DNA of 64,000 bases from Nitrincola alkalilacustris (GTDB lineage: Bacteria; Pseudomonadota; Gammaproteobacteria; Pseudomonadales; Balneatricaceae): NCBI RefSeq assembly GCF_008973755.1, contig NZ_WBOM01000005.1:124001-188000 (forward strand), in the 5' to 3' direction. Within the stretch, counting starts at the first letter, position 1, and each line of letters opens with the position of its first letter. Positions 51,636 through 61,658 of the stretch are shown piece after piece. Position numbers and translations under genes: made by a program. The notes beneath the pieces are model-generated. The model was not told the origin of the DNA, made no database searches, and worked only from the letters and a program-made list of their open reading frames with translations.

Positions 51636-51835
51636 TTTAAATCTCCAATCGTTTAATGCCAGGGCCTTTGCAAAGGTAATGACATCTACGCCCTGTTTTC
51701 GGGATTGGATTACAATCAGACAGAATTCATTCAATACTCAGTTCGCATGATTCATCACATGAGAAAAGTTTAGCCTTCTATGATTGGGTGCTAGACTTAT
51801 GCTGAACATTGGCAGACGTGCCCTCTGGAGCCTGA

Positions 51836-53707
51836 ATGAAGAGTTATAGCCGTACTTCCCGGCGCTTGCCTGCAATGCCTCGCTCTGTGGTGCTGGTATG
51901 GCTCCTTTTTTCATTTCTTTTTGCGGCTGTGCTCTCATCAACCGCTTACTTTACCTATCAGAAAGAAAAATCCACGGTACAGACTCTGGTAAAGGAGACT
52001 GCTCACAGTTATGAGTCTCTGATTCGTTATCTCCTGTCGGATCTGGAAAGGATTTTGGTGCAGTTGCATGAAGACTATCCGCTACAGTCAGAGCCGGATA
52101 TCGAGAGTCTTGAAGCACTGTTACGCCACCGCGTATCCACCAACCCTTTCATTATGGATCTGCTGCTTATGGATGCTCAGGGTCGGCTGGTGGCCTGGTC
52201 TGGAGGGGACACTAAACCGGACGTAACTGAACACAGTTACTTTCAGCATCATTTTCTGCATTCGAACAGCAAACGCTTTGTTTCCCCGCCTGAACTATCC
52301 ATCGTCCATGATGGGAAGTGGTTTTTCAGCCTGTCGCTGGCTCAGCGTAATGACCGAGGTGAGCTTGCGGGTGTGAGTACGGCGCTGATTGATATCGCAG
52401 CGCTGATCCAGTTGTTTGAGGGGGTGGAGGAAAGCCCTACCCTGTCGGTGGCATTGATCCATCAGGAGGGGAAATTGCTGTTGCGCCTGCCCCGATTCAG
52501 CGATTATCAGACAGGCGATACACTACCTGCCAGAAAGGGTGTGGAACGACCACTGCTGAATGTCACCGTGCTGGAGATGACCTCTGCACTTGATGGCCTG
52601 AAGCGCATGTTTGTTCTGCGACCGTTAATCGAATATGACCTGCTGGTGGTCAGCTCTGCAGATATGCATGCCACGTTGGGGGTCTGGAAACTGTCCAGCA
52701 AAAGTCTGCTCCTGATATGGTTGCTGGTGAGCGGTGCTGGTTTTATGGTCGCCATGCTCTATGCCAGGCAGAAAGAACAGTTCACCGATCAGTTGCGGCA
52801 ATTGACGCAGTCATTACCGGGCTTTGTCTATCAATTGGAGCAATCCGGGCCAGACCAGTTTGTCTATCGCTATGCCAGTGAAGGTGTCAGCGAGATGTTC
52901 GGCGTCAGCAAGCAGGCAGTCGAGGCTGATGCGCAGTTGCTGCTGAACATGATTCATCCGGATGATTACCCGAGAGTCCTGGCCGAAAGTGCGGAGTGTA
53001 CTGCCAGCATGACTCCTTGGCACAGCGAGTTCAGAATGTCTCTGCCAGATGGACGTGTGATCTGGCTGGAGGCAAGGGATCAGCCTCGTCGTCTGGCCAA
53101 TGGACATCTGATCTGGACCGGTTATGCCAATGATATTACCGAGCGCAAGGAGCTTGAAGAGACCTTGCACCATATGGCACTGCATGATCCTCTGACCGAG
53201 CTGCCCAATAGGGCCTTCTTCTTCCGTCTGGCGGAACAGGCACTGGCGATAGCCCAGCGTAACGGTAAGCAACTGGCACTGATGTTTGTGGATCTGGATA
53301 ACTTCAAGCCGATCAATGATCAGTTCGGTCATGGCGTGGGCGATCGGCTGTTGCAGCAGGTCGCGAAGCGAATGGAACTGTCTCTTCGGGCGTCTGATCT
53401 GATCGGACGTATCGGAGGGGATGAGTTTGTCGTTCTGTTGCCGGAGGTGGAGTCACGGGTCGTAGCCTATAGTGTGGCTGAAAAGTTGAGAATGGAGCTT
53501 TTCCGCCCTTATGAGATAGATGGTCGCCAGCATCAGATTTCTGTCAGTATCGGGATTGCCGTGTATCCGATGGATGCCGAGCAGTTGCAATCTCTGGTCA
53601 AACGAGCTGATCAGGCGATGTACCTGGCAAAGCAGCGTGGGCGCAACTGCAGCCAGCTTGCAACTGATAGCGTGCTGCCACTGAAGGAAGCTGAAAAAAC
53701 GGGTTGA
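51836..53707 (+). CDS. Membrane-bound Cache-PAS-GGDEF diguanylate cyclase
   Basis: A 623-residue sensor cyclase. A membrane helix (VVLVWLLFSFLFAAVLSSTAY) is followed by a periplasmic Cache-like sensor of about 230 residues, a second helix (SLLLIWLLVSGAGFMVAML), a PAS domain around SLPGFVYQLEQ to YANDITERKE, and a GGDEF domain with intact GRIGGDEFVVLL. It should make cyclic di-GMP in response to an external ligand. GGAG is upstream of ATG 51836. It is divergent from the fasciclin gene and convergent with the SLOG-membrane protein. Confidence 0.93.
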   Translation: MKSYSRTSRRLPAMPRSVVLVWLLFSFLFAAVLSSTAYFTYQKEKSTVQTLVKETAHSYESLIRYLLSDLERILVQLHEDYPLQSEPDIESLEALLRHRVSTNPFIMDLLLMDAQGRLVAWSGGDTKPDVTEHSYFQHHFLHSNSKRFVSPPELSIVHDGKWFFSLSLAQRNDRGELAGVSTALIDIAALIQLFEGVEESPTLSVALIHQEGKLLLRLPRFSDYQTGDTLPARKGVERPLLNVTVLEMTSALDGLKRMFVLRPLIEYDLLVVSSADMHATLGVWKLSSKSLLLIWLLVSGAGFMVAMLYARQKEQFTDQLRQLTQSLPGFVYQLEQSGPDQFVYRYASEGVSEMFGVSKQAVEADAQLLLNMIHPDDYPRVLAESAECTASMTPWHSEFRMSLPDGRVIWLEARDQPRRLANGHLIWTGYANDITERKELEETLHHMALHDPLTELPNRAFFFRLAEQALAIAQRNGKQLALMFVDLDNFKPINDQFGHGVGDRLLQQVAKRMELSLRASDLIGRIGGDEFVVLLPEVESRVVAYSVAEKLRMELFRPYEIDGRQHQISVSIGIAVYPMDAEQLQSLVKRADQAMYLAKQRGRNCSQLATDSVLPLKEAEKTG

Positions 53708-53726
53708 GCCAGCTTCCGGCCGTTTA

Positions 53727-55994
53727 TCAACCCGGCAGCTCAGGTGTTTTGTGCTGGAACAGTTGGTGCCAGTATCTATTCTCGTCACAGAGGATCTCTG
53801 ATGCGACGCAGACCATCTCTCTAAGCGTGTGTGTTTCAGCCCAGTCTGAGCTGGCTGAAGGTGTGTGACCTGCCGCAATTTTCTGCTCATGCATGTCGAG
53901 GGCTTCCAGCAGCGTTGTCAGTTGTTGCCACACAGAGGTTGCCATGGATGACACACGCGACACCTCATTTTGTGTCAGGATCCCATGAATTGCAGCACCC
54001 CATGCAGGGAAAAATGCGGTAAAGATCAGAATACCCGGCAGTGCTATGAAGAAATGGATGGTGACTGCGATAAACGTCAGACTGAACAGGATGAACGCCA
54101 GTCGATGAAGGGAGGCGTGATTGTGATGCAAATGGTGATAGCTGCGATAAAAATACTGACGATGCTCTTCCAGCACCTCTCGGACATAGGACAGCACACT
54201 GCTGTTATGCTGTGTCAGTGTATAGATCTTTTTCCCCTGCGCGTCGCGCGGTAAACCTTCGGCGATCAGCACGCGCTGCAAAATCCAGCTTTCGGCACTG
54301 ATCAACTGCATGCATGGAGTCTGGTCTGAGGATTTGGCTGGCTCCCAGACGGGGTCGACAAAGCTCTTGGGCAGCACCAGCAGGGGGTACCCCAGCCTCA
54401 GATAGCGCAGTTGTTCGGCCAGAAAACGAAAACCCATCCAGCGTCCGTGATAATCCCGGTAACGAGCCTTCAGCACCCGTCTGACAATAAAGTGCAACAG
54501 AATGAACTCCAGAAACACCCAGATATAGGGCAGGCCCTTGTCACTGGCTGGCCAGAGATGAATGGCACCTGCCACCGCACAGAAAACGGCAAAGGCGGCC
54601 GCATAGTAGATCATCCAGGTATCATCCCGATAGCGGGTGGCGAACAGCCTTGCCAGCGTATCGCTCCAGTTGAAAACCTCTTCCAGATCCGGCTCCTGAA
54701 TCGGGTGCTGGTCGCTTATAGTCTTGCCAGGCTTGATAGCCTTATACCCTCTGCTGCAAGGGGCATGGCGCAGTGAATCGATTGCTTGTCTTATATCGAA
54801 TCTGGCGAGGTTGGAGAAGAAGCCATGGGCTCTGTTGACAAGCTCTTCGCGGCGAGAATAGGTTCTCGCCTCCGTACTCAGGCATTCAACGATCCTGTAC
54901 GGCTGACTTTTAACCGGCGGGTTGAACATCATCCCAAACCAGAGCCAACTGCCTTTGAGCCACTCGGCCAGCGGAATGGGCCGTTGCCTTGATTTGCTTG
55001 ACAGTCCGGCCAGTGATACACACCAGATGAGCCATTGGCCGAGATAAAGCAACAGAGGTTTCTGCTTCTCGATACGGCTGATCAGTACTCTTTCCCGGTT
55101 GTTCTGTTCAAGACCGGGCCGGAAGGGGAGCAGAATCCCCTCTATCCATTCCTGCAGTTGCTTCCTGGCTTCTTCCGAGCCGGGTTCAGCTTCGCTAAAC
55201 ACCTGTAACAGAGAGTCTGTATCTGCCCCCATGACACGCATCTGCGCGATCCAGGTGTCGCTCAGGCGCTGTGGATCTGCCAGCATCAATACGGGCGTGG
55301 AGCGGTTTTTTTCCAGTCTCAGCAGAACCACCGGTTTGCGCCTGAGGAGGGCGTCTTCGATCATTCTGGCGGTTCCACTGAGGATCTGATCACCCTCGGC
55401 ATCATCCCATACGGCCAGCAGCAGATCGGAAAAGCTCAGGGCAAGATGATCGCGCACCTCAAACTCACTGTCACTCAACTCATCCTTGTGGTGCCAGGCT
55501 TGCATGCCTATGGCGACGCCGCGATCAATCGCATGAGTCGGCAAGTCTGATTCATTCACTGTCTGGGGTGCCAGCAGGTGCAGCGAGAACTCGGGTGTTT
55601 GTGCAGACGCTCTTGCCAGCTGATCAACACCGCTGGCCAGACCGGTGATGATTCTGTAATCAGGTGCGACTTGAGCATAGATCTGATCAGTGGACTCAAA
55701 GCAGGACTCAGCCAGATCGCGAATCAGCCGTAACTGTTGTGTCAGCAATGCCTGCAAGGCTGATTTACGCTGCTCTGTGTCACTCGCAGCCAACCAGTGT
55801 CTGTCGAGCCTTGCCTGTCGATGACCGGCGACCAGCGTGCTGAAGACTGGCGCGATCCCAAGGCGTCCATCCTGCTGAAAGATGCTGCTTTTGCTATCTG
55901 TAGCTGAGTCTACTGTTTCATGTACACCTTGCTGCACACCGACTGAGCTTTCAGGTGCTACATATGGAGATTTACTCGTACTGGAAAACAGCAT
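53727..55994 (-). CDS. SLOG-domain protein with four TM helices, SLATT-like
   Basis: A 755-residue protein I cannot match to a characterised family. Residues about 50-230 look like a SLOG (Rossmann-type nucleotide/NAD-binding) domain: LVAGHRQARLD, RIITGLASGVDQLA, SDLLLAVWDDAEGD, GTARMIEDALLRRKPVVLL. Two hydrophobic hairpins follow at about 461-508 and 632-671. Between and after these, DYHGRWMGFRFLAEQLRYL and TQNEVSRVSSMATSVW resemble SLATT-type membrane effectors. In published comparative work SLOG and SLATT domains occur in nucleotide-activated immune systems. This is a single-gene arrangement and function is inferred only. The thiamine-binding-type gene lies 16 bases upstream. Confidence 0.7.
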   Translation of the reverse strand: MLFSSTSKSPYVAPESSVGVQQGVHETVDSATDSKSSIFQQDGRLGIAPVFSTLVAGHRQARLDRHWLAASDTEQRKSALQALLTQQLRLIRDLAESCFESTDQIYAQVAPDYRIITGLASGVDQLARASAQTPEFSLHLLAPQTVNESDLPTHAIDRGVAIGMQAWHHKDELSDSEFEVRDHLALSFSDLLLAVWDDAEGDQILSGTARMIEDALLRRKPVVLLRLEKNRSTPVLMLADPQRLSDTWIAQMRVMGADTDSLLQVFSEAEPGSEEARKQLQEWIEGILLPFRPGLEQNNRERVLISRIEKQKPLLLYLGQWLIWCVSLAGLSSKSRQRPIPLAEWLKGSWLWFGMMFNPPVKSQPYRIVECLSTEARTYSRREELVNRAHGFFSNLARFDIRQAIDSLRHAPCSRGYKAIKPGKTISDQHPIQEPDLEEVFNWSDTLARLFATRYRDDTWMIYYAAAFAVFCAVAGAIHLWPASDKGLPYIWVFLEFILLHFIVRRVLKARYRDYHGRWMGFRFLAEQLRYLRLGYPLLVLPKSFVDPVWEPAKSSDQTPCMQLISAESWILQRVLIAEGLPRDAQGKKIYTLTQHNSSVLSYVREVLEEHRQYFYRSYHHLHHNHASLHRLAFILFSLTFIAVTIHFFIALPGILIFTAFFPAWGAAIHGILTQNEVSRVSSMATSVWQQLTTLLEALDMHEQKIAAGHTPSASSDWAETHTLREMVCVASEILCDENRYWHQLFQHKTPELPG

Positions 55995-56010
55995 CCCACT
56001 TCCTTAAACG

Positions 56011-56259
56011 TTACTTGGGCCGGCGGTCGCCTTCCATGAACTTTGCTACAAACACCGCTTTGCCATAGGTTTCAAACGACCACTTCATGGCATCACTGAG
56101 CACCTTCATCACCTCTTCATACTCACCGAATATCTGTGTGCTCATGCGGTTGGCGTGAACCTCCAGAGTGCTCGATGCCAGCTTTTTGATCAGATCCCTG
56201 ATCGGATCCTTATAGGACTCTTTGAGTGGGTAATAGCTTAACTCTACGGATAGATACAT
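56011..56259 (-). CDS. Thiamine-binding (YKOF/MTH1187)-family protein
   Basis: An 82-residue protein of the MTH1187/YkoF small family: MYLSVELSYYPL opens the first strand of a ferredoxin-like fold, with STLEVHANRMSTQIFGEYEEV in the middle and VFVAKFMEGDRRP at the end. Relatives bind thiamine or hydroxymethylpyrimidine. It ends 16 bases before the SLOG-membrane gene, so the two may be cotranscribed, although a functional link is not obvious. AGGAGGT precedes the ATG. Confidence 0.82.
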   Translation of the reverse strand: MYLSVELSYYPLKESYKDPIRDLIKKLASSTLEVHANRMSTQIFGEYEEVMKVLSDAMKWSFETYGKAVFVAKFMEGDRRPK

Positions 56260-56421
56260 GATCTGACCTCCTGAATCGACAACAGTATTCTATTATGTTT
56301 TGTAAGGCCAATGTTTTACAGTACACTCTAATTACTTAACTCTAATATGAAGTCCAGTGGCTTGCCAACAGCCTGGACATGGCAGTCGCAAATGCTTGAT
56401 AGATTATGCCGGGGATTCATC

Positions 56422-57051
56422 ATGACACGTTACGCGTTGCAGCTGGCAGTGCTCCTGTTGTTATATCTGCCTGAACTGGTGATGGGAGAGGCCTTTACCC
56501 CCGTGACAGCGACCAAAGAGCATATCAATCTATTGCATCAGGGTGGTTTTGTCCTGTTCATCCGTCATGGTGCCACTGATACGAGCAGGCCGGATCAGGT
56601 ACCGATAGATATTGCTGACTGTGACACACAACGACCATTGTCTGATGCCGGGCGTGAGGAGATGGCGGTGATCGCTGAAGCAATGCGTTCGCTGGAGATA
56701 CCCATATCTGATGTATTCAGCAGCCCGCTGTGTCGTGCAGTGGAAACGTCACAGATACTTTTTGGTGATGATTTCGAGATAAACCCGCTGCTGATGTATG
56801 TGGCGGCACTGACCGATGATGAGAAAGCGCCGATATTGCGTGAAACTGATCGGCTTTTGTCTCTGCCCGTTACAGCAGGTCAGAACCGGGTACTGGTTGC
56901 TCATGGTCCGAATATGGCAGAGTTGATGGAATATTTTCCACCTGAAGGAACGGTTGTGATTTTCAGCCCTCTGGCAGACCGCAAGTATGAGTATATTGCC
57001 AGCATCACACCTCGGGACTGGCCTGGGTTATTGCATCAGTCAGTCGAGTAA
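56422..57051 (+). CDS. Exported histidine phosphatase-family protein
   Basis: About 209 residues with a signal sequence (LQLAVLLLLYLPELVMGEAF). The histidine phosphatase motif LFIRHGATD carries the catalytic His, with SSPLCRAVETSQILFG and VLVAHGPNMAEL as the second His region. Such periplasmic branch-2-like members hydrolyse phosphate esters; the SixA and phosphoglycerate mutase groups are the nearest known classes. A longer frame starts at 56347, but ATG 56422 gives a clean signal peptide. It is followed 15 bases later by the GGDEF-EAL gene. Confidence 0.82.
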   Translation: MTRYALQLAVLLLLYLPELVMGEAFTPVTATKEHINLLHQGGFVLFIRHGATDTSRPDQVPIDIADCDTQRPLSDAGREEMAVIAEAMRSLEIPISDVFSSPLCRAVETSQILFGDDFEINPLLMYVAALTDDEKAPILRETDRLLSLPVTAGQNRVLVAHGPNMAELMEYFPPEGTVVIFSPLADRKYEYIASITPRDWPGLLHQSVE

Positions 57052-57066
57052 GGACAGGGTGAAGGG

Positions 57067-59244
57067 ATGAAGATCGGGCATAGGATATCGCTGTTGATAC
57101 TATTACCAGCCATGCTGGTGATGCTGGTGGGGTTGGTGCTCAGTGGCTGGTTTCTGCATAGCCTGCAGTCTCGCTATGAGGCGCAAGCACACAGTCAGGC
57201 GCAGGACCTGGAAACGCTGCGTATGGCAGCCGATTTTAATCGCCAGGTGGGTTTGATTCATGGCCGCGCCAGTCAGGCCCTGGATCAGGCTCGCTCTGGT
57301 GAGCTGGATGAGTTGAGCCTTTATCGTGTTCATGCCTCGATCGTCAATGAGCTGCAGCCGGTAACGAACCTGGTGCAACTGCTCGCTACATCAGAGCTGC
57401 TTCTGGATGTGAATCATAACTCTGCCAAAGGGATGGAGGAGCAGTATGCCAGCTATCGCAGCATGGTGATCATGGCAACAGAGATCGCTGCCGTTGATCC
57501 GACCACAGCCAGCCGTCATTTTGATATTGCCCAGCAAAATTTCACCGAGTTCACCATCTTTGCCAATCGTATTGCTGGATTACTCACCGAGAGAGCGCTG
57601 CTGCGTAATAGCGATGCTTTCAGCTCTTTGAACAGTTTCTTCAAGCAACTGGTAGTCTTTGGGTTGCTCAGCGCGTTTATCGTTCTAGTGTTGGCCTGGG
57701 CGGCAGGGCAGTTGTTGTCCAGGCGAATGCGGGTGATTGCTGATGCATTGAAATCACTCGCGCATGAACAGGTGGAAAGAGTTACGCTGCCTGAAATAGA
57801 GCAGATGAGAACACAGGGAACGGGTGAGCTGAGAGATATTGCCGGTGCTCTGTTGCTGTTTCGAGAAGCGATAGCAAAGCGCAAACTTGCCGAAGAACAG
57901 GCTCATCAACTGGCCTATTATGACTCACTGACCTCTCTGCCCAATCGTCGTCTGCTGGGTGACAGGCTTGAGCATGCCTGCGCAGTGAGCGCCATTAATG
58001 GTGATCATGGTGCCGTTCTCTGGCTCGATCTGGATCGTTTCAAGGTGATAAATGACAGCCGTGGACATGCGGCCGGCGATAGCCTGTTACGAGAGGTATC
58101 GGCACGTTTGCAGCGCTTGTTGAAGCGGGGGGAGACGGTTGCCCGTATCGGTGGCGATGAGTTTGTGATCGTGCTGGAGTCTATTGAGGGCGGTGTCAGT
58201 GATGTGTTGCTCGCTGTGGATGAGCGGGCGAACAGAATCAGAGAGACTCTCTCTCTTCCCTATGAAGTAGGAGGGGGGTCGCACTTTTCGACTCCCAGTA
58301 TCGGTGTTGCTCTTTTTTGCGGCGATGATGAAACGGTTGAGCGACTGCTGATGCATGCCGAGACTGCGATGTATCAAGCCAAGGATGCCGGGCGCAATGC
58401 GATCAGCTTCTATGATCCGGGGATGCAGGCGCAGGTAGAAGCACGGGCAGTGCTGGAAAGTGAGCTCAGAACAGCCCTGGAGCAGCGTCAGCTGGAGCTA
58501 TTCTATCAGCCACAGGTCAATGCGGTGAGTGAAGTGGTAGGTGTCGAGGCACTGATACGTTGGCGACATCCCGAGCATGGGCTGGTGTCACCGGCTGATT
58601 TTATCCCATTGGCTGAAGAAACCGGGTTGATACTGCCGATGGGATTATGGGTCATAGAGACAGCCTGTGATCAACTGGCCGTGTGGCAGGACAAATCTTT
58701 TGAATCCACACTTACTATTGCCGTCAATGTCAGTGGCAGTCAGTTCCGTCAGGACAGATTTGTCCAGCAAATGGAGGAGATACTTTTCCGTACCGGTGCC
58801 GAACCGAGCAGACTCAAGCTTGAGCTGACAGAGTCTATCGTACTGGAAAATATTGAAAGCACCGTCAGGAAAATGCGTCAGCTCAAAGCGCTGGGTGTGC
58901 GCTTTGCGCTGGATGATTTCGGTACCGGCTACTCATCTCTGCAGTACCTGAAGCGTTTGCCTCTGGATCAGCTCAAGATTGATCAGTCATTTGTCAGGGA
59001 TCTGGTTGAGGACCCCGATGATCGGGTGATTGTGAATGCGATCATTGCGATGGGGCAGGCGCTGGGACTGGAGGTGATTGCTGAGGGTGTCGAGACATCT
59101 GAGCAGCAGCTTATTCTTGCAGCCAGTGGATGTGATCTTTACCAGGGCTATCTTTACAGCAGGCCATTGCCCTTGGCTGACCTTCAATCTGTACTCAACA
59201 GTTATTCAAAGGGAGTGGCCCATAAGGTTCAGCTGGGCCACTGA
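57067..59244 (+). CDS. Membrane GGDEF-EAL cyclic di-GMP enzyme
   Basis: A 725-residue protein. Two helices (LLILLPAMLVMLVGLVLSGW and VVFGLLSAFIVLVLAWAAGQ) bracket a helical periplasmic sensor. A HAMP-like region then leads to a GGDEF domain with intact ARIGGDEFVIVL and an EAL domain with EALIRWRHPEHG, DDFGTGYSSLQYL and EGVET. Both catalytic signatures are complete, so it may be bifunctional, or the GGDEF half may act as a GTP sensor. The phosphatase gene is just upstream on the same strand. Confidence 0.94.
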   Translation: MKIGHRISLLILLPAMLVMLVGLVLSGWFLHSLQSRYEAQAHSQAQDLETLRMAADFNRQVGLIHGRASQALDQARSGELDELSLYRVHASIVNELQPVTNLVQLLATSELLLDVNHNSAKGMEEQYASYRSMVIMATEIAAVDPTTASRHFDIAQQNFTEFTIFANRIAGLLTERALLRNSDAFSSLNSFFKQLVVFGLLSAFIVLVLAWAAGQLLSRRMRVIADALKSLAHEQVERVTLPEIEQMRTQGTGELRDIAGALLLFREAIAKRKLAEEQAHQLAYYDSLTSLPNRRLLGDRLEHACAVSAINGDHGAVLWLDLDRFKVINDSRGHAAGDSLLREVSARLQRLLKRGETVARIGGDEFVIVLESIEGGVSDVLLAVDERANRIRETLSLPYEVGGGSHFSTPSIGVALFCGDDETVERLLMHAETAMYQAKDAGRNAISFYDPGMQAQVEARAVLESELRTALEQRQLELFYQPQVNAVSEVVGVEALIRWRHPEHGLVSPADFIPLAEETGLILPMGLWVIETACDQLAVWQDKSFESTLTIAVNVSGSQFRQDRFVQQMEEILFRTGAEPSRLKLELTESIVLENIESTVRKMRQLKALGVRFALDDFGTGYSSLQYLKRLPLDQLKIDQSFVRDLVEDPDDRVIVNAIIAMGQALGLEVIAEGVETSEQQLILAASGCDLYQGYLYSRPLPLADLQSVLNSYSKGVAHKVQLGH

Positions 59245-59256
59245 TAAATCTGGAGC

Positions 59257-59937
59257 TTACTTACTCTGAGACTGCTGTTTGATCAGCAGATCGCGGATGG
59301 CTGTACCCGCTTCCATGATGTGATTTTTCAGTAGTAGGCTGGCTCCAGCCTTATCCCTGGCTTTGCACAGTTTCAGCAACTCGGCATGTTCACGCTCGGC
59401 TTTTACTATACCGGTAGTAAACAGCAGCTGCATACGGATGTAACGGTCACATTTGGTGTTCAGGCTGGCGATCATCTCCAGCGCCTGAGGCATTCCCGAT
59501 GGGCGATAAAGGGATTCGTGATAGGCGTAGTTCAGATCGCTCCATCGTTCAACCCGTGTGCCTGATTCCACGGCCTCCTCGAACTCATGCAGTACCTTCT
59601 CGGCGCGTTCACAGTCGCTGTCCTGCATGTGATCAATTGCTTTTTCAAGTACATGACACTCAAGCAGCGCACGCAATTCGAACAGTTCTATGATCTTGTC
59701 GGGCGACAGTTCGGTGGCCGTTGCACCCTTATGAGCCTCAAAGTGCACCAATCCCTGAGCTTCAAGCTGCAGCAGTGCTTCACGCACAGGTATGCGGCTG
59801 ACATTGAACTCCTTGGCCAGCGAGTCCTGGCGCAGGGGGTCGCCTGCCTTGATATCACCAGACAGAATCTTTTCGCGCAGGATATCCACCACCATCTGGG
59901 TGCGGGTCTTGTAAACTTGCTGTGTCGGTATGCTCAT
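59257..59937 (-). CDS. GntR/FadR-family regulator of hydroxyproline genes
   Basis: About 226 residues: a GntR winged helix-turn-helix (KTRTQMVVDILREKILSGDI, LAKEFNVSRIPVREALLQL) followed by the helical FCD ligand-binding domain (LFELRALLECHVLEKAI, YHESLYRPSGMPQALEMI, with His in YAYHESL and KNHIMEAGTA). The first methionine of a good start is at 59937; an in-frame TTG lies at 59961. It is near the hydroxyproline genes, all on the minus strand, and likely controls them through the palindrome at 62719-62737. Confidence 0.9.
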   Translation of the reverse strand: MSIPTQQVYKTRTQMVVDILREKILSGDIKAGDPLRQDSLAKEFNVSRIPVREALLQLEAQGLVHFEAHKGATATELSPDKIIELFELRALLECHVLEKAIDHMQDSDCERAEKVLHEFEEAVESGTRVERWSDLNYAYHESLYRPSGMPQALEMIASLNTKCDRYIRMQLLFTTGIVKAEREHAELLKLCKARDKAGASLLLKNHIMEAGTAIRDLLIKQQSQSK

Positions 59938-60068
59938 GATCGGTTGAAGGCAATCACTCAAGGATAGATGGGCGCAGTATATCAGTTATGGATTGAAAGC
60001 GGGAAGCGCGCACCCAGAACCAGCTCTGTCGGTACGCACTTCCATGATCGTTTGTGATAGTTTGAGAT

Positions 60069-61601
60069 TCAGGAATGGTCAAGCAGTGAGTCAGGAAGCA
60101 GGGCTTGAGGTGCGTTCTGCAGACAGACCGGGCGCAGAAAGCGTTCAATCGCTGTGCCACCAACCGATGTGCTCTGGCTGGCGGTCGATGCCGGATAAGG
60201 CCCACCGTGAACCATGGCAGGCGAGATCTCTACCCCGGTCGGCCAGCCATTGAACAGTATGCGGCCAGCCTTGAACTGCAACGTCTGCAGCAAATGGTGA
60301 GCAAGATCAAGATCGGCATCCGTGCAGTGCAGGGTACAGGTCAGTTGCCCCTGCAGTTGTGGGGCGATCACTTTCATCTGCTCGAGATCGCGACAGATCA
60401 CCAGCGTCCCTGCCGGACCGAAGACTTCCTCCTCACGTGTATTCAGTGCCAGCCATTGCTCCGCTTCAATACTGAAGAGCATCGGCTGAACCTGCTGCAT
60501 CTCAGGAGTCTGGGCGGCTTGGGCCTCCAGCTTCATGGCGGGTGTCTGCTGCAACTGCTGCACCTGTTGTCGATAGCCAGCACTGATGGCGGGAGTCAGC
60601 AGTGTGCCTGCCGGTTGCTGGTGAAGCGTTTTGCCGGCTTGATCAATGAACAGATCCAGCGCGGGGCTCTTCACGGCAAAGACCAAACCGGGATTGGTGC
60701 AGAACTGACCGGCGCCGAGTGTCAGCGATGCAATGAACTCTTCCGCCAGCTTTTCCGGAGCTGCACCAAGGGCATCCGGCAGCAGAAAAACCGGATTCAC
60801 AGAGCCGAGCTCACCAAAGAAGGGGATAGGTTCAGGGCGTGATACAGCCAGATCATACAGAGCGCGACCGCCACGCAGCGAGCCGGTGAAGCCGACCGCC
60901 TTGATCTGTGGGTGCTTCACCAGTGCCTGTCCCTGTTGATGACCTGAGCCCTGAATCAACGCAAAGAGACCATCGGGCAGGTGGCAGTTTTTCAGCGCGC
61001 GCCTGATCGCAGCGGCTGCCAGTTCCGAGGTTCCCGGATGGGCTGGATGTGCCTTGACGATCACCGGGCACCCGGCTGCAAGAGCTGATGCGGTATCACC
61101 ACCAGCCACCGAAAAGGCGAGAGGAAAATTGGATGCCCCGAAGACAGCAACAGGACCTATCGGCAGATAGTGCAGGCGCAGATCCGGCTTGGGCAGTGGC
61201 TCACGCTTCGGGTCGGCCGGATCTATGACACTGCGCTGCCAGCTTCCCTGATCCAGAATAGTGGCAAAGAAGTTCAGCTGTCCGGTTGTGCGCCCCAGTT
61301 CACCGTTTAATCTGGCTTCTGGGAGGGCTGTTTCCAGCGCCGCTCGCGCAACAATACGTGATCTGTCATTTTCCAGCTCCCGTGCTATCTGGCGCAGCAG
61401 CTCTGCACGTGTTCTGGATGAACTGGTGGCGAACTGAATAAACTGATGCGCGGCCTCTTCAATGGTTTGACTGATCTCAGCATCAGTATGTTCAGGGAAA
61501 TGGCCCGGCAGTGTCTCGCCGCTGGCCGGATTGATCGCCTGAAAGCCGGCCTCAGCCTGGAACAGGGTATTCCAATCTATGTTGTTGAGTGGATGTGTCA
61601 T
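60069..61601 (-). CDS. Alpha-ketoglutarate semialdehyde dehydrogenase
   Basis: A 510-residue aldehyde dehydrogenase. The coenzyme/catalytic parts are PVIVKAHPAHPGTSELAAA, FGELGSVNPVFLLP (catalytic Glu) and GAGQFCTNPGLVF (catalytic Cys); the overall sequence (PLPKPDLRLHYLPIGPVAVFGASNFPLAF in outline: an LRxxxxPIGPVAVFGASNFP core) is that of 2,5-dioxovalerate dehydrogenases. The enzyme oxidises 2-oxoglutarate semialdehyde to 2-oxoglutarate, the last step of hydroxyproline breakdown. The epimerase gene lies immediately upstream on the same strand, supporting that assignment. Confidence 0.92.
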   Translation of the reverse strand: MTHPLNNIDWNTLFQAEAGFQAINPASGETLPGHFPEHTDAEISQTIEEAAHQFIQFATSSSRTRAELLRQIARELENDRSRIVARAALETALPEARLNGELGRTTGQLNFFATILDQGSWQRSVIDPADPKREPLPKPDLRLHYLPIGPVAVFGASNFPLAFSVAGGDTASALAAGCPVIVKAHPAHPGTSELAAAAIRRALKNCHLPDGLFALIQGSGHQQGQALVKHPQIKAVGFTGSLRGGRALYDLAVSRPEPIPFFGELGSVNPVFLLPDALGAAPEKLAEEFIASLTLGAGQFCTNPGLVFAVKSPALDLFIDQAGKTLHQQPAGTLLTPAISAGYRQQVQQLQQTPAMKLEAQAAQTPEMQQVQPMLFSIEAEQWLALNTREEEVFGPAGTLVICRDLEQMKVIAPQLQGQLTCTLHCTDADLDLAHHLLQTLQFKAGRILFNGWPTGVEISPAMVHGGPYPASTASQSTSVGGTAIERFLRPVCLQNAPQALLPDSLLDHS

Positions 61602-61658
61602 CTTTACTCCTTATTCTGGGCCTTTCAGCTTCTGGTTTACTTGGCTCTTATTTGGCTC

